Source: Mesorhizobium sp.
Lineage (GTDB): Bacteria > Pseudomonadota > Alphaproteobacteria > Rhizobiales > Rhizobiaceae
Assembly: GCA_004017275.1 (NCBI GenBank)
Contig: SAKE01000014.1
Span: 1-64,000 of the forward strand
Length of the DNA stretch: 64,000 nt
Direction of reading: 5' to 3'
Below the pieces are notes generated by a model, which saw only the letters and a list, made by a program, of their open reading frames with translations, was not told the origin of the DNA and did no database searches. This document shows, piece after piece, positions 7,116-16,850 of the stretch (within the stretch, counting starts at the first letter, position 1; each line of letters starts with the position of its first letter). A program made the translations under genes and the position numbers.

Positions 7116-8143
7116 CGGCAGGCCACGGCGATGAGCTTCACGCCGTTGGCGGACCGGCCCGCCACATTCCGGTCCTCCTTGCCGAAGTGCTCGAAGCGCT
7201 GCAACCGGCCGAGGGCGATATCATCATCGATGGCACGTTCGGCGCCGGCGGCTACACCAGGGCTATTCTGGCGACGGGTGCGTCCGTGGTGGCGATCGAC
7301 CGCGATCCCGATGCGATCGCTGCCGGGCGCGATCTCGAGGCTCAGTCAGGCGGCCGGCTGCGGCTGGTGCAGGCGCCGTTCTCGACGCTGGACGAACATG
7401 TCGAGAGCGCCGACGGCGTCGTGCTCGACATTGGTGTATCCTCGATGCAGCTCGACCAGGCCGAGCGCGGGTTTTCGTTCCGCGCCGACGGACCGCTCGA
7501 CATGCGCATGGCGCAGGCGGGCCTCAGCGCCGCCGACGTCGTCAACAGCTTCAAGCCGGGTGACCTTGCCCGCATCTTCGGCTTCCTCGGCGAGGAGCGC
7601 CACGCCGGGCGCATTGCCCGCATGATCGAGGCTCGCCGCGAAAAGCGTCCGTTCGAACGCACGCTGGAACTGGCCGACGCCATCGAGACGCATATCGGCC
7701 GCGCGCCGAAGGACAAGATCCATCCGGCCACGCGCGTCTTCCAGGCGCTGCGCATCTTCGTCAATGACGAGCTTGGCGAACTGGCCAAGGCCTTGTTCGC
7801 GGCCGAACATGTGCTGAAGCCGGGCGGACGGCTCGCCGTGGTGACCTTCCATTCGCTGGAAGACCGCATCGTCAAGCGTTTCATCGCCGATCGGGCCGAC
7901 GTCGCAACCGGCTCGCGGTATTTGCCCGAGGCGCAGGCGCGCACCGCGACCTTCCGCAAGGCTGGTGGCGGCGTGACTGCAGGCGATGCCGAGGTGGCGG
8001 CCAATCCGCGCGCCCGTTCGGCCAGGCTGCGCGCGGCAATCCGCACCGAGGCGCCGGCGCGCAGCAGCGACTTTTCGATTTTCGGCCTTCCAAAGCTTCC
8101 CGGCCCAAAGCTTCCCGGCACAAACCGGCCGGGGGAGAGGTAA
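7112..8143 (+). CDS. rsmH: 16S rRNA (cytosine1402-N4)-methyltransferase RsmH (MraW)
   Basis: A 343-residue SAM-dependent enzyme that methylates C1402 in the ribosomal P site. The start at 7112 overlaps the mraZ stop; a longer open frame upstream is an artefact. Motifs include ARHIPVLLAEVLEAL, the SAM loop IIDGTFGAGGYTRAIL near residue 40, DIGVSSMQLDQAERGFSFR, and VVTFHSLEDRIVKRF. The tail after about residue 300 is rich in A, R, K and P. Confidence 0.96.
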   Translation: MTAGHGDELHAVGGPARHIPVLLAEVLEALQPAEGDIIIDGTFGAGGYTRAILATGASVVAIDRDPDAIAAGRDLEAQSGGRLRLVQAPFSTLDEHVESADGVVLDIGVSSMQLDQAERGFSFRADGPLDMRMAQAGLSAADVVNSFKPGDLARIFGFLGEERHAGRIARMIEARREKRPFERTLELADAIETHIGRAPKDKIHPATRVFQALRIFVNDELGELAKALFAAEHVLKPGGRLAVVTFHSLEDRIVKRFIADRADVATGSRYLPEAQARTATFRKAGGGVTAGDAEVAANPRARSARLRAAIRTEAPARSSDFSIFGLPKLPGPKLPGTNRPGER

Positions 8144-8147
8144 GCAC

Positions 8148-8543
8148 GTGTTTCGTACCAGCGACATTGTCCTGATCGCCGTCATGGTTGCGGCGGCGGC
8201 CCTTACCTACAAGGCCAAGCGCGAGGCCGAGGAACAACTGGCTTCGGTGCAGAAGATCCATGCGCAGATACGCTATGAGGAGGATACGATCGACCTGCTC
8301 AAGGCGGACTGGAGCCTGCTCACTCAGCCGTCGCGGCTGCAGAAGCTGGCCGAACTCTACAAGTCGCAGCTCGAACTTGAGCCGGTCAGCGCCCGCCAGA
8401 TCGGCGGCATCGGCGATCTGCCGGCCAAAACCCTGGATATCCAGGACATCCTATCCGGACGTCAGGGCGGCATGGCCGACAATTCCGACAAGGCACCCTC
8501 GGACGGCAAGGATCCCGTGGTGACCGGAGGCATCGCCCAATGA
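8148..8543 (+). CDS. ftsL: cell division protein FtsL
   Basis: A 131-residue protein from a GTG start at 8148 preceded by GGGGGAGAGG. It has a short cytoplasmic N terminus, one membrane helix (DIVLIAVMVAAAALTY) and then a periplasmic coiled coil rich in K, E, Q and L, ending in a low-complexity tail. FtsL, with FtsB and FtsQ, activates FtsWI at the septum. Identity rests on position and architecture, because FtsL sequences diverge strongly. It overlaps ftsI by ATGA. Confidence 0.88.
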   Translation: MFRTSDIVLIAVMVAAAALTYKAKREAEEQLASVQKIHAQIRYEEDTIDLLKADWSLLTQPSRLQKLAELYKSQLELEPVSARQIGGIGDLPAKTLDIQDILSGRQGGMADNSDKAPSDGKDPVVTGGIAQ

Positions 8544-10249
8544 TCGGCAAACTGCTGAAGCGCCGCGCCAAAACGGGTGAAGACGGATCGATCGTCGTCG
8601 ATGGCGCCCGCAAGGCGACCGGCGGCAAGGGCAGGACGCGCATCGTGATGACGATGGCAGTGTTCTTCGGCATCTTCTCGACCATATCAGGGCGGCTGGT
8701 CTATCTCGGCTTCCAGGCCCCCGACATGTCGGGCGGTCCGCAGAGCCGGGTGACGGCATCGCGGCCCGACATTGTCGATCGCAATGGCGAAGTGCTGGCG
8801 ACCGACATCAAGACGGCGTCGCTGTTTGCCGAGCCGCGCCGCATCGTCGATGCCGACGAAGCGATCGAGAAGCTGTCGACGGTGCTTCCGGACATCGACT
8901 ACGAGCAGACCTACCATAAGCTGAAGAGCGGCGCCGGTTTCGTCTGGCTGCAGCGGCAGCTGACGCCCAAGCAGCAGTCCGACATCATGCAACTCGGCAT
9001 TCCCGGCTTCGGCTTCCGCACCGAGAAGCGCCGCTTCTATCCGAGCGGCGAGACCTCGTCCTACATTGTCGGCCTTACCAATATCGACAACCAGGGCATC
9101 TCCGGTATGGAGAAGTATGTCGACGAGCAGGGCTTGAGCGACCTGCAGGCTTCGGGCCTTGCCATCGCCAAGGATCTGAAGCCGGTGAAGCTTTCGATCG
9201 ATCTGCGCATCCAGCATGTGGTGCGCGACGAGATCGCCGCAGGCCTGGAGCGCTATCGCGCCATGGGCGCCGGCGCCGTTGTGCTCAACGTCAAGACCGG
9301 CGAAGTGGTGGCGATGGCCTCGGTGCCGGATTTCGATCCGAACAATCCTTACAACGCACAGGACAAGGACCGGCTGAATCGGATGTCGGCGGGCCTCTAT
9401 GAAATGGGCTCGACCTTCAAGAGCTTCACCTCTGCCATGGCGCTCGATTCCGGCAAGGCGACGATGGCGAGCCGCTTCGATGCTTCGCATCCAATCCGGG
9501 TCGGCCATCAGGCCATTCACGATTTCCACGGCAAGAACCGGGTGCTGTCGTTGCCGGAGGTGTTCCTCTATTCGTCCAACATCGGGTCGGCCAGGGAGGC
9601 CGAGATGGTGGGTATCGAGGGGCACCGCGAATTCCTGCATCGTCTTGGCATTCTGGACAAGATGCAGACCGAACTGCCGGAGGTCGCCCGCCCGACTGAA
9701 CCGAAGGTCTGGAAACAGGTCAATTCGTTCACCATCGCCTTCGGCCACGGCGTGTCGACGACGCCGCTGCAAGCTGCCGTGGGCTGCGCGGCGCTGATGA
9801 ATGGTGGCTTCCTGATGAACCCTACCTTCCTGATGCGTACGCAGGCGGAAGCGATGGCCATCGCCAAGAAGGTGGTGAACGACAAGACGGTCGATGGCAT
9901 GCGCTATCTCTACTCGCTCAACGCCGAGAAGGGCTCGGCCAGAAACGCCAGAGTTCCCGGCTATCGCGTTGGCGGCAAGACCGGAACAGCCGAGAAGGTC
10001 ATCAATGGCCGCTACTCGAAAGAGTTGAATTTCAATACTTTTGTCGCCGCCTTCCCGATGGACGATCCGCAATATTTGGTGTTTACGATTGCCGACGCTC
10101 CGCATCCGGAAAAGCCCGGCATGACAGACGTCGCGGCCGCCAATGCGGGGGTTATGGCCGGCAATATCATCAGACGTGCGGCTGCCATGCTTGGCGTGAA
10201 GCCAGATTTCAGCCATGAAAATGGTGCAACGCTGGTTTCCTATCAGTGA
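8540..10249 (+). CDS. ftsI: peptidoglycan D,D-transpeptidase FtsI (PBP3)
   Basis: A 569-residue bitopic membrane enzyme that cross-links septal peptidoglycan with FtsW. A cytoplasmic basic stretch and a membrane helix (about residues 35-55) precede the PBP dimer domain starting SRPDIVDRNGEVLATDI. The transpeptidase motifs are Ser291 in GSTFKSF (SxxK), Ser345-Ser346-Asn347 (SSN) and Lys480 in GGKTGTAEK (KTG). Length and order fit class B PBPs. A GC-rich inverted repeat sits in the 54-bp gap before murE. Confidence 0.96.
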   Translation: MIGKLLKRRAKTGEDGSIVVDGARKATGGKGRTRIVMTMAVFFGIFSTISGRLVYLGFQAPDMSGGPQSRVTASRPDIVDRNGEVLATDIKTASLFAEPRRIVDADEAIEKLSTVLPDIDYEQTYHKLKSGAGFVWLQRQLTPKQQSDIMQLGIPGFGFRTEKRRFYPSGETSSYIVGLTNIDNQGISGMEKYVDEQGLSDLQASGLAIAKDLKPVKLSIDLRIQHVVRDEIAAGLERYRAMGAGAVVLNVKTGEVVAMASVPDFDPNNPYNAQDKDRLNRMSAGLYEMGSTFKSFTSAMALDSGKATMASRFDASHPIRVGHQAIHDFHGKNRVLSLPEVFLYSSNIGSAREAEMVGIEGHREFLHRLGILDKMQTELPEVARPTEPKVWKQVNSFTIAFGHGVSTTPLQAAVGCAALMNGGFLMNPTFLMRTQAEAMAIAKKVVNDKTVDGMRYLYSLNAEKGSARNARVPGYRVGGKTGTAEKVINGRYSKELNFNTFVAAFPMDDPQYLVFTIADAPHPEKPGMTDVAAANAGVMAGNIIRRAAAMLGVKPDFSHENGATLVSYQ

Positions 10250-10303
10250 TTCTTAGGGCGCGCCGGTAACTGCGCGCTATTTTGTTGCGATGAACGGGAC
10301 TCG

Positions 10304-11758
10304 ATGAAGCTCAGAGATCTAGCCGGTATCCTGCCAGTCGAAGGAACAGCTTCCGCCGATCTGGAGGTTACAGGGATTTCTTCGGATTCCCGCCAGGTAA
10401 AACCGGGCGTTGTCTTTTTTGCGCTCGCCGGAACCAAGGCCGATGGTGCCGTTTATGCCGTCGACGCCGCTGCGCGCGGTGCGGCCGCGATCGTCGCGGG
10501 CAAGGGCAGCACCGTTGCCGGGCTGCCGGTTCCGGTGCTGGCGGTCGACGATCCGCGCCTGGCACTGGCGCTGAGTGCGGCTCGCTATTTTGGCAAGCAG
10601 CCCGAGACCATGGTCGCGGTGACCGGCACCAGCGGCAAGACGTCGGTCGCCGCCTTCACCAGGCAAATCTGGGAGCAGGCCGGTTATGCCGCCGCTTCGA
10701 TCGGCACCACCGGCGTGGTGGCGCCCGGCCGCAACGACTATGGCTCGCTGACCACGCCTGATCCGGTCGCCTTGCACCAGTTGCTGCGGGAATTGGCCGA
10801 TGCTGGCGTCACCCACGCCTCGATGGAAGCCTCCAGTCATGGGCTGGACCAGCGCCGTCTCGACGGCGTGAAGCTGGCGGCCGGCGGCTTCACCAATCTC
10901 GGCCGCGACCATATGGACTATCACCCGACCATCGAGGACTATCACCGCGCCAAACTGCGCCTGTTCGACGCGCTGCTGCCGAAGGGCGCGCCGGCCGTCA
11001 TCTTCGCAGACGATCCGTGGTCGGCGCCGACGATCCTCGCGGCACAGGCCGCCGGGCTCGACGTTCTGACGGTTGGCCGCCATGGCGATTTTCTCAGGCT
11101 GAAGCGCGTCGAGCACGAGCGCCATCGCCAGCGGGCCGAGGTAGAGGCCGATGGCGTGCTTTACGAGATCGACCTGCCGCTGGCTGGCGATTTCCAGATA
11201 TCGAACGCGCTGGTTTCGGCAGGGCTTGCCATTTCCACGGGAACACCAGTTGCCAAGGCCTTGATAGCGTTGGAGAAACTGAAAGGTGCGCCGGGCCGGC
11301 TCGACCTCGTCGGCACCTCCGCCAATGGCGCGCCAGTCTATGTCGACTATGCCCATAAGCCGGACGCGCTGGAAAATGTGCTGGCTTCGGTGCGTCCGTT
11401 CACCACCGGTCGCGTCATCGTTGTGTTCGGCTGCGGCGGCGACCGCGATCGCGGAAAAAGGCCGATCATGGGCGAGATCGCGACGCGGCTAGCCGATGTC
11501 GTCATCGTCACCGACGACAATCCGCGCTCGGAAGTGCCGGAAACGATCCGCGCCGCCATTCTCGCCGCTGCTCCCGGCGCCATCGAGATCGGCGACCGGC
11601 GCCTGGCGATCCACGAGGCGGTTGCCATGCTGCATGCGGGCGACACGCTGATCGTGGCCGGCAAGGGCCATGAGGAGGGCCAGACGATCGGCTCAGAGAC
11701 CTTGCATTTTTCCGATCACGAGGAAGTTCGCGCCGCCCTCTCGGAGCGTGCCGCATGA
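10304..11758 (+). CDS. murE: UDP-MurNAc-L-Ala-D-Glu:meso-diaminopimelate ligase MurE
   Basis: A 484-residue cytoplasmic Mur ligase that adds the third stem residue. The ATP loop is TGTSGKTS near residues 107-114. The DDNPRSE segment near 405 carries the DNPR signature of enzymes that select meso-diaminopimelate over lysine, consistent with a Gram-negative wall. CGGDRDRGKRP and VAGKGHEEGQ also match the family. It overlaps murF by ATGA. Confidence 0.96.
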   Translation: MKLRDLAGILPVEGTASADLEVTGISSDSRQVKPGVVFFALAGTKADGAVYAVDAAARGAAAIVAGKGSTVAGLPVPVLAVDDPRLALALSAARYFGKQPETMVAVTGTSGKTSVAAFTRQIWEQAGYAAASIGTTGVVAPGRNDYGSLTTPDPVALHQLLRELADAGVTHASMEASSHGLDQRRLDGVKLAAGGFTNLGRDHMDYHPTIEDYHRAKLRLFDALLPKGAPAVIFADDPWSAPTILAAQAAGLDVLTVGRHGDFLRLKRVEHERHRQRAEVEADGVLYEIDLPLAGDFQISNALVSAGLAISTGTPVAKALIALEKLKGAPGRLDLVGTSANGAPVYVDYAHKPDALENVLASVRPFTTGRVIVVFGCGGDRDRGKRPIMGEIATRLADVVIVTDDNPRSEVPETIRAAILAAAPGAIEIGDRRLAIHEAVAMLHAGDTLIVAGKGHEEGQTIGSETLHFSDHEEVRAALSERAA

Positions 11759-13188
11759 GCTTGCTGTGGACCTCCGAGGCGCTGGTTGCCGCCATGGACG
11801 GGCGGCCCCTCGGGCCGATGCCGGAAGGCATTTCAGGCATTTCGATCGACAGCCGCAGCCTGCAGCCGGGCGACGCCTTCTTCGCCATCAAGGGCGAGGC
11901 GATGGACGGCCACGACTTCGTCACATCGGCCATCAAGGCCGGCGCCGGGGTGCTGGTGGTGGCCGAAGGCAAGCTGCCGTCGCTCGGCCGGCTGACGGCA
12001 CCGATCATCGTCGTCGAGGATGTGCTGGTCGCCCTGGAAAAACTCGGGGTCGCATCGCGGGCGCGTTCTCAGGCCAAGATCATCGCGGTGACCGGTTCGG
12101 CCGGCAAGACCACCACCAAGGAAGCGCTGCGTCATGTGCTGCAAGCCGTCGGCAAGGTTCATGCTTCGGCGCAGTCGTTCAACAATCATTGGGGCGTGCC
12201 GCTGACTTTGGCGCGCATGCCAGCCGATTGCGACTATGCGGTGTTCGAGATCGGCATGAACCATCCCGACGAGATCCGGCCGCTGGTCAAGATGGTGAGG
12301 CCGCATGTCGCCATCGTCACCATGATCGCGGCTGCCCATCTTGGCTTCTTCCGCAATCTGGACGAGATCGCCAAGGCCAAGGCCGAGATTTTCGAGGGGC
12401 TGGAGCCCGAGGGTGCCGCCGTCCTCAACCGCGACGATGCGCGGTTCAAACTTCTCGACAAGATGGCGCATGCCGCCGGCGTCGAGCATGTGTATGGCTT
12501 CGGCGAGAATGCGCGCTCGACCTTCAAGCTGGTCCAATGCGAGTTGCATGCCGATCGTTCCGATATCATCGCCCGGATCGGCGGCCATGAGGTGACGGCG
12601 CGGATCGGTGCGCCCGGCCGCCACATGGTGCAAAACGTGCTGGCGGTGCTGGGGGCGGCACATCTGGTTGGCGCCGATCTCGGCAAGGTGGCGTCGGCGC
12701 TGGCCGATCTCTCGGCCGAACGCGGGCGCGGCAAGCGCCATGTGTTGCGGCATCCCAGAGGGCCGATCACGCTGATCGACGAGAGCTACAACGCCAATCC
12801 AGCGTCAATGAGTGCCGCCATGGCGCTACTCAATGCGACGCCGGTGACGGGCGAGGGCCGCCGCATCGCCGTGCTCGGCGATATGCTCGAACTCGGCGAC
12901 CATTCGGCCAAGCTGCATGCCGCGCTTGCCGAACTCATCGTCGGCACGGGCACGCAGACCGTTTTTCTCGGCGGCCCGGAAATGCGCGTGCTGGCCGAGG
13001 TACTGCCGGCCGAAATCAAGACGGAATACCGCGCTGGGGTCGAGGAACTGAAGCCGGTGCTGCTTGCCGCGCTGAAGCCTGGCGATGTGGTGATGGTCAA
13101 ATCGTCGAAGGGCATCGGTTTTGCAAAACTGGTCGATGCTCTGCTGGGCAAATTCCCGGCCGAATCGACAACCAGAAAACAGACCTAG
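11755..13188 (+). CDS. murF: UDP-MurNAc-tripeptide:D-Ala-D-Ala ligase MurF
   Basis: A 477-residue ligase that completes UDP-MurNAc-pentapeptide with the D-Ala-D-Ala made by DdlB. Landmarks are the N-terminal SIDSRSLQPGDAFFAIKGE, the ATP loop VTGSAGKTTTKE near residue 113, FEIGMNHPDEI, and LIDESYNANPASM. It is translationally coupled to murE and lies 18 bp before mraY. Confidence 0.96.
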   Translation: MSLLWTSEALVAAMDGRPLGPMPEGISGISIDSRSLQPGDAFFAIKGEAMDGHDFVTSAIKAGAGVLVVAEGKLPSLGRLTAPIIVVEDVLVALEKLGVASRARSQAKIIAVTGSAGKTTTKEALRHVLQAVGKVHASAQSFNNHWGVPLTLARMPADCDYAVFEIGMNHPDEIRPLVKMVRPHVAIVTMIAAAHLGFFRNLDEIAKAKAEIFEGLEPEGAAVLNRDDARFKLLDKMAHAAGVEHVYGFGENARSTFKLVQCELHADRSDIIARIGGHEVTARIGAPGRHMVQNVLAVLGAAHLVGADLGKVASALADLSAERGRGKRHVLRHPRGPITLIDESYNANPASMSAAMALLNATPVTGEGRRIAVLGDMLELGDHSAKLHAALAELIVGTGTQTVFLGGPEMRVLAEVLPAEIKTEYRAGVEELKPVLLAALKPGDVVMVKSSKGIGFAKLVDALLGKFPAESTTRKQT

Positions 13189-13206
13189 GTCGGGGGACGA
13201 AAGCGC

Positions 13207-14289
13207 ATGTTCACACTGCTCGTCGATTTTGCGGACAAGGTCTCGGTCTTCAATGTCTTCCGCTACATCACCTTCCGCACCGGCGGAGCGTTGATCACAT
13301 CGGCGCTGATCGTCTTCATCTTCGGGCCAACCATCATCAATTCGCTGCGGCTCCGGCAAGGCAAGGGCCAGCCGATCCGTGCCGACGGGCCGCAGACGCA
13401 TTTCAAGAAGGCCGGCACGCCGACCATGGGTGGGCTGATGATCCTGTCGGGCATCATCGGCTCATCGCTTTTATGGGCGAACCTGTCGAGCATCTATGTC
13501 TGGGTGGTGCTCTTGGTGACGCTGGGCTTCGGCTCGATCGGCTTTTACGACGACTATCTGAAGGTGACGAAGCAGTCGCATCTCGGCTTTTCCGGCAAGG
13601 CACGGCTGGCGCTCGAATTCGTCATCGCCGGCATCGCCGCCTGGGTGATCATGCACAATGGCCAGGCGCCGTTCTCGTCGTCTCTGACATTCCCCTTTGC
13701 CAAGGAATTCATCGTCAACCTCGGCTGGTTCTTCATTCCGTTCTCCTGCTTCGTCATCGTCGGCGCCGGCAATGCGGTGAACCTGACCGACGGGCTCGAC
13801 GGGCTGGCAATCGTGCCGATCATGATCGCGGCGGCCTCCTTCGGCGTCATCGCCTATCTCTCCGGCAACGCGGTGTTCGCCGAATATCTGCAGATCCATT
13901 TCGTACCCGGCACCGGCGAACTGGCGGTCGTGCTCGGCGCGGTCATCGGCGCCGGCCTCGGCTTCCTCTGGTTCAATGCGCCGCCGGCGGCAATTTTCAT
14001 GGGCGACACAGGCTCGCTGGCCATGGGTGGCCTGATCGGCACGGTCGCGGTCGCCACCAAGCACGAGATCGTGCTGGTCATCGTCGGCGGATTGTTTGTC
14101 GTGGAAATCCTGTCGGTCATCATCCAGGTCGGCTACTTCAAGATGACCGGCAAGCGGGTGTTCCTGATGGCGCCGATCCACCATCATTTCGAAAAGCTCG
14201 GCTGGACCGAAAGCCAGGTGGTGATCCGGTTCTGGATCATCGCCGTCATCCTGGCGCTGGTCGGCCTGTCGACTCTCAAGCTGAGATAG
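13207..14289 (+). CDS. mraY: phospho-MurNAc-pentapeptide translocase MraY
   Basis: A 360-residue integral membrane enzyme with about ten hydrophobic helices. It transfers phospho-MurNAc-pentapeptide to undecaprenyl phosphate to give lipid I. Signature segments are GTPTMGGLMI, the Mg-binding FYDDYLKVTK, NLTDGLDGLA, FMGDTGSLAMGG and the cytoplasmic APIHHHFEKLGW. The length matches the family. Confidence 0.97.
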   Translation: MFTLLVDFADKVSVFNVFRYITFRTGGALITSALIVFIFGPTIINSLRLRQGKGQPIRADGPQTHFKKAGTPTMGGLMILSGIIGSSLLWANLSSIYVWVVLLVTLGFGSIGFYDDYLKVTKQSHLGFSGKARLALEFVIAGIAAWVIMHNGQAPFSSSLTFPFAKEFIVNLGWFFIPFSCFVIVGAGNAVNLTDGLDGLAIVPIMIAAASFGVIAYLSGNAVFAEYLQIHFVPGTGELAVVLGAVIGAGLGFLWFNAPPAAIFMGDTGSLAMGGLIGTVAVATKHEIVLVIVGGLFVVEILSVIIQVGYFKMTGKRVFLMAPIHHHFEKLGWTESQVVIRFWIIAVILALVGLSTLKLR

Positions 14290-14297
14290 GAAGCGCT

Positions 14298-15698
14298 TTG
14301 ATCCCCGCCGCATCTTTCACAGGCAAGCGCGTTTCGCTCTTCGGGCTCGGTGGCTCGGGGATCGCGACGGCGCGCGCGCTGATCGAGGGCGGGGCGGACG
14401 TGCTGGCCTGGGACGACAATCCCGACAGCGTTGCCAAGGCCGCCGCCGTCGGCATCGCGACCGCCGATCTGCGCGGTGCCGACTGGGCGAAGTTCTCGGC
14501 CTTCGTGCTGTCGCCGGGCGTGCCGCTGACGCATCCCAAACCGCACTGGACGGTCGAACTGGCGCGCGGTTCAGGCGTCGAGATCATCGGCGACATCGAG
14601 CTTTTCTGCCGTGAGCGCATGCTGAGCGCGCCAACGTCGCCCTTCATCGCCATCACCGGCACCAACGGCAAGTCGACGACGACGGCGCTGACCGCGCATA
14701 TCCTGAAGGCCGCGGGGCGCGACACCCAGATGGGCGGCAATATCGGCCGCGCGGTGATGACGCTCGATCCGCCCGAGCCCGATCGGCATTATGTGGTCGA
14801 ATGCTCGTCCTACCAGATCGATCTCGCGCCCTCGATCAACCCGACGGCCGGCATCCTCCTCAACCTGACGCCCGACCACCTCGACCGTCACGGCACCATG
14901 CAGCACTACGCCGCGATCAAGGAGCGGCTGGTGGCCGGCAGCGAGACGGCGATCGTCGGTATCGACGATTCCTGGTGCGCGCAGATCGCCGAACGGCTGG
15001 AGCGGGCTGGGCGGCATGTCATCCGCATTTCCAAGCGATTGCCGCTGACCGACGGCTATTTCGCCGACGGCGGCAATTTGATGGAAGCCGTGCACGGCCG
15101 CTACAGCCGCGTCGCCTTCCTCGAAGGCATCGGCTCGCTGCGCGGCCAGCACAACGCGCAGAACGCGCTGGCAGCGGTCGCCTCGTGCCTCAGGGTCGGA
15201 CTGGAACTTGGCGAGATCCAGTCTGGGTTGGAAAGCTTTCCCGGCCTCGCGCACCGCATGGAGCAGGTCGGCCGCAAGGACCATGTGCTGTTCATCAACG
15301 ATTCCAAGGCGACCAATGCCGACGCGGCGGCACCCGCGCTGTCGAGCTTTGCGCGCATCTACTGGATCGCCGGCGGCCTGCCCAAGGAAGGCGGCATCGA
15401 GCCGTTGCGCGGTTTCTTCCCGCGCATCGCCAAGGCCTATCTGATCGGCGAGGCCGCACCTGCCTTTTCGGCGACGCTGGGCGAGGCCGTGCCCTACGAG
15501 ATTTCAGGCACGCTGGCCGCGGCGGTCGAGCACGCCGCGCATGATGCGGCTAAGGATGACAGCGGCGAGGCGGTGGTGCTGTTGTCGCCGGCCTGCGCCA
15601 GTTTCGACCAGTTCAAGAATTTCGAAGTCCGCGGCGAAGCCTTCAGGCAAGCTGCGAATGCTATCGAGGGCGTGAAACCCATCGGAGGGGCACGATAA
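14298..15698 (+). CDS. murD: UDP-MurNAc-L-Ala:D-glutamate ligase MurD
   Basis: A 466-residue ligase adding D-Glu. The start is most likely the TTG at 14298 (MIPAASFTGKRVSLFGLGGSG), preceded by AGGAAG at 14287-14292. No ATG lies close, and longer open frames run through mraY. It has an N-terminal Rossmann-type domain, ATP loop ITGTNGKSTTT near residue 120, ECSSYQIDL, NLTPDHLDRHG and NDSKATNADA. The stop and the ftsW ATG share one base (TAATG). Confidence 0.95.
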   Translation: MIPAASFTGKRVSLFGLGGSGIATARALIEGGADVLAWDDNPDSVAKAAAVGIATADLRGADWAKFSAFVLSPGVPLTHPKPHWTVELARGSGVEIIGDIELFCRERMLSAPTSPFIAITGTNGKSTTTALTAHILKAAGRDTQMGGNIGRAVMTLDPPEPDRHYVVECSSYQIDLAPSINPTAGILLNLTPDHLDRHGTMQHYAAIKERLVAGSETAIVGIDDSWCAQIAERLERAGRHVIRISKRLPLTDGYFADGGNLMEAVHGRYSRVAFLEGIGSLRGQHNAQNALAAVASCLRVGLELGEIQSGLESFPGLAHRMEQVGRKDHVLFINDSKATNADAAAPALSSFARIYWIAGGLPKEGGIEPLRGFFPRIAKAYLIGEAAPAFSATLGEAVPYEISGTLAAAVEHAAHDAAKDDSGEAVVLLSPACASFDQFKNFEVRGEAFRQAANAIEGVKPIGGAR

Positions 15699-16849
15699 TG
15701 CAGAGCCGTCTCGACAAAAGCCCGGTTGCAACCTGGTGGTGGACGATCGATCGCTGGTTCCTGGCGGCGTTCCTGTCGCTGATGGGGCTTGGCATCGTGC
15801 TGTCCTTCGCGGCAAGCCCGGCGGTGGCCGAGCGCATCGGTCTCGACAGTTTCCACTTCGCCACCAGGCAGATCATCTTCACCGTGCCGGCGCTCGGCGT
15901 GATGCTGGCGGTGTCTTTCCTCGATTCCCGGGAGATCCGGCGCATGGCGCTGATCATGCTGTGCCTGATGCTGGTGCTGATGGTGGCGGTGCTCTACATC
16001 GGCGTCGAGGTGAAGGGCGCGCGCCGCTGGGTGTCGCTTGCCGGCCTCTCCATCCAGCCGTCGGAATTCTTGAAACCTGCCTTCGTCATCATGTGCGCCT
16101 GGCTGTTTGCCGAGCACAAGCGCCAGCCCGACATTCCGGGCAATCTGTTCGCCATGCTGCTTTTGGTGCTGGTCGTGTCGCTGCTGGTGGCGCAGCCGGA
16201 CCTCGGCCAGACCATGCTGACGACCGGCACCTGGGGCATCATGTTCTTTATGGCTGGGCTGCCATGGCTGTGGATTGTCGCGCTCGGCGCGGCCGGCGTC
16301 GGCGGCGTCTTTGCCGCCTATACGGTGTTTCCGCACGTTGCCTTGCGCATCGACAAGTTCCTCACCGGCGAAGGCGACACGTTCCAGGTCGACATGGGAC
16401 GCGAGGCGCTGATCAATGGCGGCTGGTTCGGCGTCGGGCCGGGCGAGGGCACCGTCAAACGGGTCATTCCCGACAGCCATGCCGACTTCGTCTTCTCGGT
16501 CGCGGGCGAAGAATTCGGGCTGATCATGTGCTTCTTCATCATGTCGATCTTCGCCTTCATCGTGTTGCGCGGCCTCAACACGGCGCTGAAGGAGCATGAC
16601 GATTTCACCCGCTATGCGGTCGGCGGCCTCGTCACCGTGTTCGGCCTGCAAGCTGTCATCAACATGTGCGTCAACCTGCAGCTTGTGCCGGCCAAGGGCA
16701 TGACGCTGCCGTTCATCTCCTATGGTGGCTCATCGCAGATCGCCATCGCCATCTCGATGGGCATGGTGCTGGCGCTGACACGCAAGCGGCCCGAAAAGCG
16801 CAAACAGATGGGCTTTGGCCTGTCGCAACGCGCTGTGCCGGCGGAGTGA
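15698..16849 (+). CDS. ftsW: septal peptidoglycan glycosyltransferase FtsW (SEDS family)
   Basis: A 383-residue polytopic membrane protein that polymerises lipid II with FtsI. Family features are VKGARRWVSLAGLSIQPSEFLKPA, QPDLGQTML, the DTFQVDMGREALINGGWFGVGPGEG segment (split over two helices), VIPDSHADFVFSVAGEEFG, and LPFISYGGSS near the C terminus. It is in the usual place between murD and murG. Confidence 0.96.
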   Translation: MQSRLDKSPVATWWWTIDRWFLAAFLSLMGLGIVLSFAASPAVAERIGLDSFHFATRQIIFTVPALGVMLAVSFLDSREIRRMALIMLCLMLVLMVAVLYIGVEVKGARRWVSLAGLSIQPSEFLKPAFVIMCAWLFAEHKRQPDIPGNLFAMLLLVLVVSLLVAQPDLGQTMLTTGTWGIMFFMAGLPWLWIVALGAAGVGGVFAAYTVFPHVALRIDKFLTGEGDTFQVDMGREALINGGWFGVGPGEGTVKRVIPDSHADFVFSVAGEEFGLIMCFFIMSIFAFIVLRGLNTALKEHDDFTRYAVGGLVTVFGLQAVINMCVNLQLVPAKGMTLPFISYGGSSQIAIAISMGMVLALTRKRPEKRKQMGFGLSQRAVPAE

Positions 16850-16850
16850 C

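Noticed and set aside
10257..10282. Possible terminator between ftsI and murE
   Set aside because: The GCGCGC arms are short and self-complementary and the T run is interrupted. The genes are expected to be co-transcribed, so at most a weak attenuator.
13473..14297. N-terminal extension of murD across mraY
   Set aside because: It overlaps the coding frame of mraY. The TTG at 14298 with AGGAAG gives the normal MurD start.
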